Positions 12,785 through 18,915 of a stretch of DNA of 38,895 nucleotides are shown here, one piece after another. Source of the DNA: a virus; IMG/VR virus record IMGVR_UViG_3300028388_001251, positions 1 through 38,895 of that record; one strand, written 5' to 3'. The notes under the pieces are model-generated. The model was not told the DNA's origin. It searched no databases and saw nothing but the letters and a program-made list of their open reading frames with translations. Each line of letters begins with the position of its first letter. Within the stretch, counting starts at the first letter, position 1. A program made the translations under genes and the position numbers.

Positions 12785-13194
12785 TGTATGAATGTATCGA
12801 CCCCAACGCACAGGCGCCGACGAGGGGGAGCGAAGGTGCTGCAGGGTTTGATCTGTATAGCGCCGAAGAGGTTGGCCTCATGCCCGGCGACCGGCACCTA
12901 GTCAGCACCGGGATCAAGGTAGCTATCGATTTCGGTTGGTACGGCCGCATCGCCCCCCGGTCGGGTCTGGCGCTGGGGAAAGGCATCGACGTGATGGGTG
13001 GAGTCGTTGACTCCGACTACCGCGGAATTGTTTACGTGCTGCTGATTAACCACAGCTCGGACTACCAGCTCTTCCCCGCCGGCACGAGGATCGCCCAGCT
13101 CGTCATTGAGAAGTGCTGGGTGGGTGAGTTGGAGCAGGGCACCGTTTGCGACACCGACCGGGGCGAGGGCGGCTTCGGGAGCACAGGGGAATGA
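12781..13194 (+). CDS. dut: dUTP diphosphatase (dUTPase)
   Basis: Hydrolyses dUTP to dUMP and pyrophosphate, keeping uracil out of phage DNA and supplying dTMP precursor. All five motifs of the trimeric family are present in 137 residues: AGFDLYS (21-27), PRSGLA (59-64), GGVVDSDYRG (73-82, with the catalytic Asp), GTRIAQLVI (101-109) and the C-terminal RGEGGFGSTG (127-136). The length is normal. ATG 12781 overlaps the polymerase stop codon (ATGA), so it is coupled to the polymerase. Confidence 0.95.
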   Translation: MMYECIDPNAQAPTRGSEGAAGFDLYSAEEVGLMPGDRHLVSTGIKVAIDFGWYGRIAPRSGLALGKGIDVMGGVVDSDYRGIVYVLLINHSSDYQLFPAGTRIAQLVIEKCWVGELEQGTVCDTDRGEGGFGSTGE

Positions 13195-13197
13195 CCT

Positions 13198-13365
13198 ATG
13201 TCAGCGTACCGCCGGTACGACCGCCGCAGGAACAGCTTTCAGCTGAGCACAGCCAAGTGCGCGCTCTGGCTGGCGGCAGCATTCACATGCGTCGCTACGT
13301 GCGCATACCAACCACTGCAAACAGGAGACTGCCATGCAGCAACTAAACCTGCCCTTCGAGACTGA
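13198..13365 (+). CDS. Small putative membrane protein
   Basis: A 55-residue frame starting three bases after the dUTPase stop, with AGGGGA at a good distance. It has an arginine-rich N-terminus (YRRYDRRRN), a hydrophobic, cysteine-containing segment (CALWLAAAFTCVATCAY) that could be a membrane helix or lipoprotein-like signal, and a short polar tail. It overlaps the next gene by 32 bases in another frame. Function unknown; being a real gene is likely but not certain. Confidence 0.45.
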   Translation: MSAYRRYDRRRNSFQLSTAKCALWLAAAFTCVATCAYQPLQTGDCHAATKPALRD

Positions 13366-13639
13366 CACCGACTACGCCAGCCTCCGAGAAGTTCTCGAAG
13401 GGGCGTACCAGCAGGCGTCGTCGGGCAAGGGCCGGGAGCGTCACGCCCGAGGCAACCCGTTCGAAGATCAGCACATGCAGACGATCAGTCAGCTGCTGGA
13501 CACCGACCGGGGCATGGCGTTTCAGGCTATCAAGAAGCTGACCGAAGGACTGGACATGGCTGACCCAGAGGCGCGTAAGCGTGAGCTGCTGGGCGCCATC
13601 AATTACATCGCAGGGATCGTGGTGTACCACGACCGATAG
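13334..13639 (+). CDS. Unknown small protein
   Basis: A 101-residue protein with a polar N-terminus and a helical C-terminal half (QTISQLLDTDRGMAFQAIKK). No motif is recognised with confidence. CAGGAG precedes ATG 13334. It sits between dUTPase and an exonuclease, so a role in nucleotide or nucleic acid metabolism is possible but only by position. Confidence 0.7.
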   Translation: MQQLNLPFETDTDYASLREVLEGAYQQASSGKGRERHARGNPFEDQHMQTISQLLDTDRGMAFQAIKKLTEGLDMADPEARKRELLGAINYIAGIVVYHDR

Positions 13640-13648
13640 GAGAACGGC

Positions 13649-14173
13649 ATGGCACAGAAAGACATAATGGTTGACCTCGAAACAATGGGTCAGCACGCAG
13701 GGGCTGCGATTGTGGCTATCGGTGCGGCGGAGTTTTCCGTCGATGGCGTGGGCGATCAGTTCTACGTGAACGTGGACTTGAATAGCTGCGTGGAGCACGG
13801 GCTCAACATCGACCCCAACACCCTGCTGTGGTGGATGCAGCAAAGCTCTGAAGCACGCTCGGCGATAACCAACCCGAGGCCCAAGGCTCTATCCCTGCCG
13901 GCGGCGCTCACTGCCTTCGACCGGTACGTCGGGCAAGGCGCGCGCATCTGGGGTAACGGTGCCGACTTCGACAACGCTATTCTCAGCGCAGCCTACAAGG
14001 CGGCGGCCATGCCGCAGCCGTGGGCGTTTTGGGACAACCGCTGCTACCGCACACTGAAAGGCTTGTTCCGTGACGTGCCAAAGCCAGAGCGCCAAGGCAC
14101 GCATCACAACGCGCTCGACGACGCGAAGTTCCAAGCCACCCACGCCGTCGCCATCCTACGGGCGATGAAGTAA
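13649..14173 (+). CDS. DEDDh 3'-5' exonuclease (Rv2179c-like)
   Basis: A 174-residue exonuclease of the RNase T/DEDD superfamily, closest in pattern to the Rv2179c-like phage group. Motif I is MVDLETMG (D9, E11), motif II is GNGADFDN (D106 or D108), and motif III is HHNALDDA (H153, D158), making it a DEDDh enzyme. Such enzymes remove nucleotides from 3' ends of DNA or RNA using two metal ions. The substrate in this phage is unknown; RNA turnover or trimming of DNA ends are both possible. A GGAG site lies ahead of the ATG. Confidence 0.85.
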   Translation: MAQKDIMVDLETMGQHAGAAIVAIGAAEFSVDGVGDQFYVNVDLNSCVEHGLNIDPNTLLWWMQQSSEARSAITNPRPKALSLPAALTAFDRYVGQGARIWGNGADFDNAILSAAYKAAAMPQPWAFWDNRCYRTLKGLFRDVPKPERQGTHHNALDDAKFQATHAVAILRAMK

Positions 14174-14182
14174 GGAGCCACT

Positions 14183-14440
14183 ATGCGATACTGCTTTCGC
14201 CCGAGAGGGCACGAGACACTGTTCCCGATCTTGGCCTACAACCCGAGCAAAAACGAGGTCCGATGTCAGGGGCCTCTGTGCAAGGTGATCATAAGCCTCG
14301 ACGAGGACCCTACGGCTGCACTCAACTGTGAACTGGTAATGGAGGACGGCACCGATGCCCAGCTCAAAGAACTACAAGCGCGACTCGAAGCAAGAGTACA
14401 AGACAGCGAAGGCGAGGGGGGAGAATGGTACGGGCTCTGA
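14183..14440 (+). CDS. Small unknown protein
   Basis: An 85-residue protein with cysteines at 4, 28 and 33 in a short beta-like N-terminus (VRCQGPLCKVI) and a charged helical C-terminus. AAGGAG is well placed before ATG 14183. The last 86 bases overlap the HNH gene in another frame. Function unknown. Confidence 0.65.
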   Translation: MRYCFRPRGHETLFPILAYNPSKNEVRCQGPLCKVIISLDEDPTAALNCELVMEDGTDAQLKELQARLEARVQDSEGEGGEWYGL

Positions 14441-14669
14441 TTCCTCCGACGCCAAACGGAAAAGGGCTCGTCGGGCTGTAAACGCCGAGCGCAAGGCTAA
14501 GGGGTTGCCCCCGCTGAGGTCCGACCAGCATGTGGACCACAAGAAGCCCATAAGCAAGGGCGGGAGCAACGACCGCTCCAACCTGCGGATCACATCCGAG
14601 TCGAAGAACACGTCCTATGCACGCAACAAGGACGGCTCGATCAAAAAGAAGAGGAGCAAGAAAGGATGA
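14355..14669 (+). CDS. HNH endonuclease
   Basis: A 104-residue basic protein. The N-terminal half is lysine- and arginine-rich; the C-terminal half has the HNH core DQHVDHKKPISKGGSNDRSN (58-77) followed by LRITSESKNTSYARNK, with metal-binding His, the central Asn of SNDRSNL and a final Asn. Small HNH enzymes like this nick or cut DNA and serve in phage packaging, recombination or as mobile nucleases. It lies among replication genes, not next to a terminase. GGAGG precedes the ATG. Stop overlaps the next start. Confidence 0.82.
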   Translation: MPSSKNYKRDSKQEYKTAKARGENGTGSDSSDAKRKRARRAVNAERKAKGLPPLRSDQHVDHKKPISKGGSNDRSNLRITSESKNTSYARNKDGSIKKKRSKKG

Positions 14670-14941
14670 CCAAGAAACTGAGCTTCAGCGTGGCGCTTGA
14701 CCAAATCAAGCAGGGGCGCCGCATGGCACGTGAGGGCTGGAACGGCAAGGACATGTTCATCTTTCTCGTGCCGGGCAGCACCTTCGTCGTGAACCGCCCC
14801 CCGCTGTTGGGCATCTACCCCGAGGGCACCGAGATCAACTACCACTCGCACATCGACATGCGCACGGCGGACGGGCAGATCGTGCCGTGGGTCGCCAGCC
14901 AGACTGACCTGCTGGCCGATGACTGGGTGATCGCCTCATGA
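14666..14941 (+). CDS. Tad2-like anti-Thoeris protein (DUF2829)
   Basis: A 91-residue protein with the layout of the DUF2829 family, now called Tad2. It has a helical N-terminus FSVALDQIKQGRRMAREGWNG, the segment MFIFLVPGSTFVVNR, HIDMRTADGQIVPWVASQTD and the ending LLADDWVI. Tad2 proteins bind and sequester the cyclic ADP-ribose-type signal made by the bacterial Thoeris defence system, blocking it from activating its effector. That function is known for family members, inferred here. It overlaps the next gene's start (ATGA). Confidence 0.88.
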   Translation: MTKKLSFSVALDQIKQGRRMAREGWNGKDMFIFLVPGSTFVVNRPPLLGIYPEGTEINYHSHIDMRTADGQIVPWVASQTDLLADDWVIAS

Positions 14942-15600
14942 GTCGGTGCCATTCCTACAGCTCGATCTCTACGTTCGAGAACTGCCCCCATCGCTACTAC
15001 CGCACCAAGGTGCTGAAGGACATCAAGGACGACTTCTCAGGGGAGGCGGCGACGTGGGGCAACGACGTGCACAAGGCGCTCGAGAATTATCTGAGGGACG
15101 GTGCGCCCTTGGGAGAGCGCTTCCAGCAGTACGCCCACTACGCCGAACGACTTGCTCAGATTGAGGGTGACCGGCATATCGAGCGTCGGCTGGCCATCAC
15201 TGAGGGCGGCGACCCCTGCACGTTCTTCGACAAGACGGCGGCGTACCGCGGCGTGCTCGACTACATGGTGCTGCGCCCGGGGGGCACCGAGGCGATCCTC
15301 ATCGACCACAAGACTGGCAAGGTCCGGCCGACGAAGCAGCTGCACTTCAACGCCCTACTGGTGTTCCACTGTTTTCCGTCGGTGGAGATTCTCCGGGCGG
15401 CGTTCTTCTGGCTGCCGGCCAACAGCTATACCAAGCACGAGTTCCACCGTGACGAGCTGGACGCACTGTGGCAGACGTTCGATGCCACCCTGTCGCACTT
15501 GGACGACTGCGAGCGCACGAATGACTGGCCGAAGAAGAAGTCAGGCTTGTGCGGGTGGTGCCCCGTACACGATTGTGAGAACTACAACCCAAAGGAGTAA
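14938..15600 (+). CDS. Cas4/RecB-like PD-(D/E)XK nuclease
   Basis: A 220-residue nuclease of the PD-(D/E)XK superfamily. Visible are the N-terminal YSSISTFENCPHRYY, H45 in GNDVHKALE, D108 in RGVLDYM, and D123-H-K125 in LIDHKTGK. Cysteines C16, C205, C208 and C213 (GLCGWCPVHDC) match the iron-sulphur cluster of Cas4 and AddB-type nucleases. Such enzymes act as DNA exonucleases that process ends for recombination. A second nuclease (15603) and a helicase (15955) follow, suggesting a recombination or DNA-processing set. Confidence 0.88.
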   Translation: MSRCHSYSSISTFENCPHRYYRTKVLKDIKDDFSGEAATWGNDVHKALENYLRDGAPLGERFQQYAHYAERLAQIEGDRHIERRLAITEGGDPCTFFDKTAAYRGVLDYMVLRPGGTEAILIDHKTGKVRPTKQLHFNALLVFHCFPSVEILRAAFFWLPANSYTKHEFHRDELDALWQTFDATLSHLDDCERTNDWPKKKSGLCGWCPVHDCENYNPKE

Positions 15601-15602
15601 CG

Positions 15603-15977
15603 ATGTCCGAAAAGCTACGCGGTCGCATAGAGGAGATCGTAAACAGGGCGACTATACATAACGAAGCGGGGGTTAAGAGGGTAGTGAGGCGCGTGCTGGA
15701 CAAGGCTCGCGCCTTTTCTTTCATGCCTCCAGCTAACTCGTACGGTAAGTCTGGCATCAGCGACATCATAGCCCTCAAGTATGGCAAGGTGGTGTTTATA
15801 GAGACCAAGTACGGGTACAATAAGCCCACCACAAACCAGCTCGTGTTTGGCGAGCAAGTGTCGAACCAAGGTGGCGCAGTGTTCGTTGTCATAAACGAAC
15901 GCAATCTAGTAGACGCGCTATACTATGTGGTTCTGTATTGGGAGACTGGCATTTATGAAGGCGATACAGGGGTATAA
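15603..15977 (+). CDS. VRR-NUC-like nuclease
   Basis: A 124-residue protein with the compact core of a VRR-NUC PD-(D/E)XK nuclease: G51-I-S-D54, then FIETK (E67, K69) and Q79 in TNQLVFGEQV, followed by a beta strand AVFVV. Stand-alone phage members are thought to act on branched DNA such as Holliday junctions. The N-terminal 40 residues are helical and basic, fit for DNA binding. Codon use is more AT-rich than in neighbours. It overlaps the helicase gene by 23 bases. Confidence 0.75.
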   Translation: MSEKLRGRIEEIVNRATIHNEAGVKRVVRRVLDKARAFSFMPPANSYGKSGISDIIALKYGKVVFIETKYGYNKPTTNQLVFGEQVSNQGGAVFVVINERNLVDALYYVVLYWETGIYEGDTGV

Positions 15978-17355
15978 CTGGCCCGGGCCTTGGAAACCGT
16001 TTGACCACCAAAAAGTAACCACAGACTTTATCCTCCGTAAGCGTCGGTGCTTTGTCCTCAACGAGATGGGCACAGGCAAAACAGCAAGCGTGCTATGGGG
16101 TATAGACCGGCTGCTGCAAGCCAAGAAGATCAAGAAAACGCTAATCATTGCTCCACTGTCTACGCTAGAGCGCGTCTGGTACGACGAGTCATTCAAGCTG
16201 CTCACCCACCGTCGGAGTGTTCTGCTGTACGGCAGCGCCGCCAAGCGCAAAAAGCTGTACGAGAGTGATTGGGAGATAGGCATCATCAACTTCGACGGGG
16301 TGAAGGTCCTCTATGATTTGATCCGCAACGACCCCGACCTCGATCACCTAGTGGTCGACGAAGCCACCGCCTACCGCAACTCACAGACCAATCGGTGGAA
16401 GGCGTTTTCTGCGCTGGCGGCGAAGGTCCGCTGGCTGTGGATGCTGACCGGCACGCCGTGTCCTCAAGAGCCGGCCGACGCGTGGGCGCTGGCCAAGCTG
16501 ATCGGCAACCCCGAGTGCCCCAAGTTCTTCGGCACCTTCCGACGGCGCACCATGTTCGAGGTAGGGGACCACCAGTGGCTGCCGCGGAAAGACGGGTACC
16601 AGCAAGCGTTCAAGCTGCTGCAGCCAGCCATCAGGTTCCGCAAAGAGGACTGCATCGACCTGCCGCCGATGACCTTCCAGAGCTGGGAGGTCGGCATGAC
16701 CAAGCAGCAGGCCCGGGCCTACAAGGACATGCAGAAGGCGATGCGCATTGAGTTCGCTGAACAGGGTGACAAGTTGCCCGCAGTGAACGCGGCCGACAAG
16801 GTGAACAAGCTCCGGCAGATCGCGTGCGGCGTGGTGAAGGACACCAACACCGGTGAGTACGTCGGCCTGCCCATGCAGCCGCGCGTCGACGCCGTGCTGT
16901 CGGCCATCGAGATGGCTGCGGCGAAGGTCATTGTCGTGGTGCCTTTCAAGGGCGCGATCTACGAGCTGGAGCGGCAGCTGCGCAAGCACCACAAGTGCGG
17001 CGTACTGAACGGCGACGTGCCGGCAGGCAAGCGCGGCCAGATCATCCGCGAGTTCTGCGAAACAGATTCCCCCCACGTGCTGCTGGTGCACCCGAAGGTG
17101 ATGGCCCACGGCCTGACCCTGACGGTCGCCGACACGATGGTGTTCTACGCACCTATCTACAGCAACGAAGAGTCCCAGCAGGTGATCCAGCGGATCAACC
17201 GCCCGGGGCAAACCCGCTCCATGACAGTCATCCAGCTCGCTGCAACGGCGCTGGAGTGGAGCATTTACGACCGCGTGGAAAAGCGGGCACAGGGAGAGCA
17301 GGAGTTGCTGGACCTATACCGAAACGCGGCAGAAGAAAAACTTGACGCGGCCTAA
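15955..17355 (+). CDS. SNF2-type superfamily 2 helicase
   Basis: A 466-residue ATP-dependent DNA translocase. Motif I NEMGTGKT (36-43), motif II VVDEA (133-137, with DEA in place of DEAH), motif III LTGTP (164-168) and motif VI QRINRPGQ (about 410-417) identify the SNF2/Rad54-like group. Such phage proteins remodel DNA or drive branch migration, and this one follows two nucleases. I start at ATG 15955 with GGGAG ahead; an in-frame ATG 30 bases earlier lies deeper in the previous gene. A weak hairpin (17347-17364) follows the stop. Confidence 0.9.
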   Translation: MKAIQGYNWPGPWKPFDHQKVTTDFILRKRRCFVLNEMGTGKTASVLWGIDRLLQAKKIKKTLIIAPLSTLERVWYDESFKLLTHRRSVLLYGSAAKRKKLYESDWEIGIINFDGVKVLYDLIRNDPDLDHLVVDEATAYRNSQTNRWKAFSALAAKVRWLWMLTGTPCPQEPADAWALAKLIGNPECPKFFGTFRRRTMFEVGDHQWLPRKDGYQQAFKLLQPAIRFRKEDCIDLPPMTFQSWEVGMTKQQARAYKDMQKAMRIEFAEQGDKLPAVNAADKVNKLRQIACGVVKDTNTGEYVGLPMQPRVDAVLSAIEMAAAKVIVVVPFKGAIYELERQLRKHHKCGVLNGDVPAGKRGQIIREFCETDSPHVLLVHPKVMAHGLTLTVADTMVFYAPIYSNEESQQVIQRINRPGQTRSMTVIQLAATALEWSIYDRVEKRAQGEQELLDLYRNAAEEKLDAA

Positions 17356-17396
17356 TTTAGCCGCTAATTTATCAACTTCCAGATAGGAGAGCAGTC

Positions 17397-17777
17397 ATGC
17401 AAATGGACCGCATGGTCCGGGTTTACCGCAAGATTCGGGAAGCCCGGGCAGAACTCAAGGCCGAGTTCGACGAGAAAGACAAGGAGTTCAAGGAGAAGCT
17501 GAAGACGCTCGAAGAGGCGTTCATGGCTCAGATGAACGAGATCGGGTCCGACTCGATCAAGACGCCCGACGGGGTTGTGTTCCGTCAGGTCACGACCAAG
17601 GCGTCTATCGCAGACGCGTCGGCGTTCTTCCCTTGGGTACGGGATCACGACGCGTTCGACATGCTTCAGAAGCGAGTCACCATCAAAGCAGTGACCGACT
17701 TCATCGAAGATAACGGCGAGGCCCCTCCGGGCATTTCCGTGCACCGCGAACACGAAATACGTGTACGAAAGTCTTAA
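17397..17777 (+). CDS. Conserved-type coiled-coil phage protein
   Basis: A 126-residue protein. Residues 1-50 form a charged coiled coil (EARAELKAEFDEKDKEF); the rest has a compact region around SDSIKTPDGVVFRQVTTKASI and DAFDMLQKRV, ending in PPGISVHREHEIRVRKS. Proteins with this shape occur next to phage ssDNA-binding or recombination genes; here it precedes the candidate ssDNA-binding protein. No catalytic motif. AGGAGAG precedes the ATG. Confidence 0.75.
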   Translation: MQMDRMVRVYRKIREARAELKAEFDEKDKEFKEKLKTLEEAFMAQMNEIGSDSIKTPDGVVFRQVTTKASIADASAFFPWVRDHDAFDMLQKRVTIKAVTDFIEDNGEAPPGISVHREHEIRVRKS

Positions 17778-17794
17778 CTACAAGGAACGAGACT

Positions 17795-18856
17795 ATGAGT
17801 AAGGAAGTAGCATTGTTTGAAGGTCAGGCCCTCCCCGCCCACCTGCAGGACTTCGGTGATGGCGACGCCAATATCGAGAGCGGGTCGAAGATCAACGCCT
17901 TGTCGACTCGAGGCAAGGTGTTCCGCGTAGTGTATGAGGGCGAGGAGAAGCCCATCACGAGGTACAACGAGGAGACCGGTGATCGGGAGCCGGTGAGCAC
18001 AGTCAGCGTGATCGTCATCAACCAAGGCCCCTTTGGCGCACGTCGGCTGTTCGAAGGGGCGTACAGCGCAGACAACAGCAGCGCGCCCATGTGCTTCTCT
18101 CTGGACGGCAAGGTGCCCGACGCAGCCTCTGACCGGCCGCAGGCGCGGTCCTGCGCGGAGTGCCCTCACGCTGTGAAGGGCAGCAAGGTAACGCCGAATG
18201 GCACGCTGACGACTGCCTGTCAGCTCCAGCGTCGCCTGTCTGTGGTCCCATCCACGAAGCCTGAGTCCCCGGCCCTGCTGCTGTCCCTCGCCGCCACGTC
18301 GGCGTACGACCCGGACACGAAGGGCGCAGAGAACGGGTGGATGGCATGGCGCCAGTACCTCGACTTCCTTAACGCCCGCGGCGTGCGCCACACGGCCCAG
18401 CTGGTCACTAAGCTGCGCTTCGATCCCAACCCTGAGTACCCCAAGCTGCTCTTTAAGGCCGAGCGGTTTCTCACAGAGGACGAGGCGAAGGTCATTGCGG
18501 AACGCATCAAGTCCGACGAAGTGAACGCCATGCTGTTCCCTGACCCGGACGCCAAGGCCCCTGAGCCTGTTGCCGAGCCTGCTCAGGTCGAGGAAGAGGA
18601 TGCACCGATCAAGCCTGCGTCTGCTGCGTCCGACGATGACGAGCAGTGGGGTGACGAGGAGGAGGTGCCCAAGCCTGCGCCCAAGAAGAAGGCTGCGCCC
18701 CGGCGCAAGGCACCTGCCAAGAAGGCAGCCGCGGACGATGGTGAGGACGACACCCCCGCGCGCAAGACTGTGGCTGCCGGCAAGGCCACCAAGACCGAGG
18801 CCCCTGCAGCAGAGAAGTCTGCCGTCGATGACCTGCTCGACGATTGGGATGCCTGA
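17795..18856 (+). CDS. Candidate ssDNA-binding protein with zinc site and acidic tail
   Basis: A 353-residue protein. Residues 1-240 form a globular part with four cysteines (C100, C120, C123, C142) spaced like a structural zinc site. The last 100 residues are low complexity: an acidic stretch, then lysine-, alanine- and proline-rich segments (PKKKAAPRRKAPAKKAA) and the end DDLLDDWDA, acidic with a hydrophobic core like the tails of ssDNA-binding proteins that recruit partners. Its place between nucleases and primase-helicase fits that role. I recognise no exact family; the ssDNA-binding role is inference. A terminator follows. Confidence 0.65.
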   Translation: MSKEVALFEGQALPAHLQDFGDGDANIESGSKINALSTRGKVFRVVYEGEEKPITRYNEETGDREPVSTVSVIVINQGPFGARRLFEGAYSADNSSAPMCFSLDGKVPDAASDRPQARSCAECPHAVKGSKVTPNGTLTTACQLQRRLSVVPSTKPESPALLLSLAATSAYDPDTKGAENGWMAWRQYLDFLNARGVRHTAQLVTKLRFDPNPEYPKLLFKAERFLTEDEAKVIAERIKSDEVNAMLFPDPDAKAPEPVAEPAQVEEEDAPIKPASAASDDDEQWGDEEEVPKPAPKKKAAPRRKAPAKKAAADDGEDDTPARKTVAAGKATKTEAPAAEKSAVDDLLDDWDA

Positions 18857-18879
18857 TACTCTGACCAGCCGCCCCGCAC

Positions 18880-18904
18880 CCCCCGCTCCGGCGGGGGTCT
18901 TTTT
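18880..18904 (+). terminator. Rho-independent terminator
   Basis: CCCCCGC (18880-18886), loop TCCG, GCGGGGG (18891-18897), then TCTTTTT. Strong GC stem with a T run. It lies 24 bases after the candidate ssDNA-binding gene and 12 bases before the primase-helicase start, so it should lower transcription of the latter or give the former a separate, more abundant message. Confidence 0.9.
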
Positions 18905-18915
18905 CGAGGTCTCGC

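Noticed and set aside
17347-17364. GCGGC/GCCGC hairpin after the helicase as terminator
   Set aside because: Only five base pairs and no real T run.
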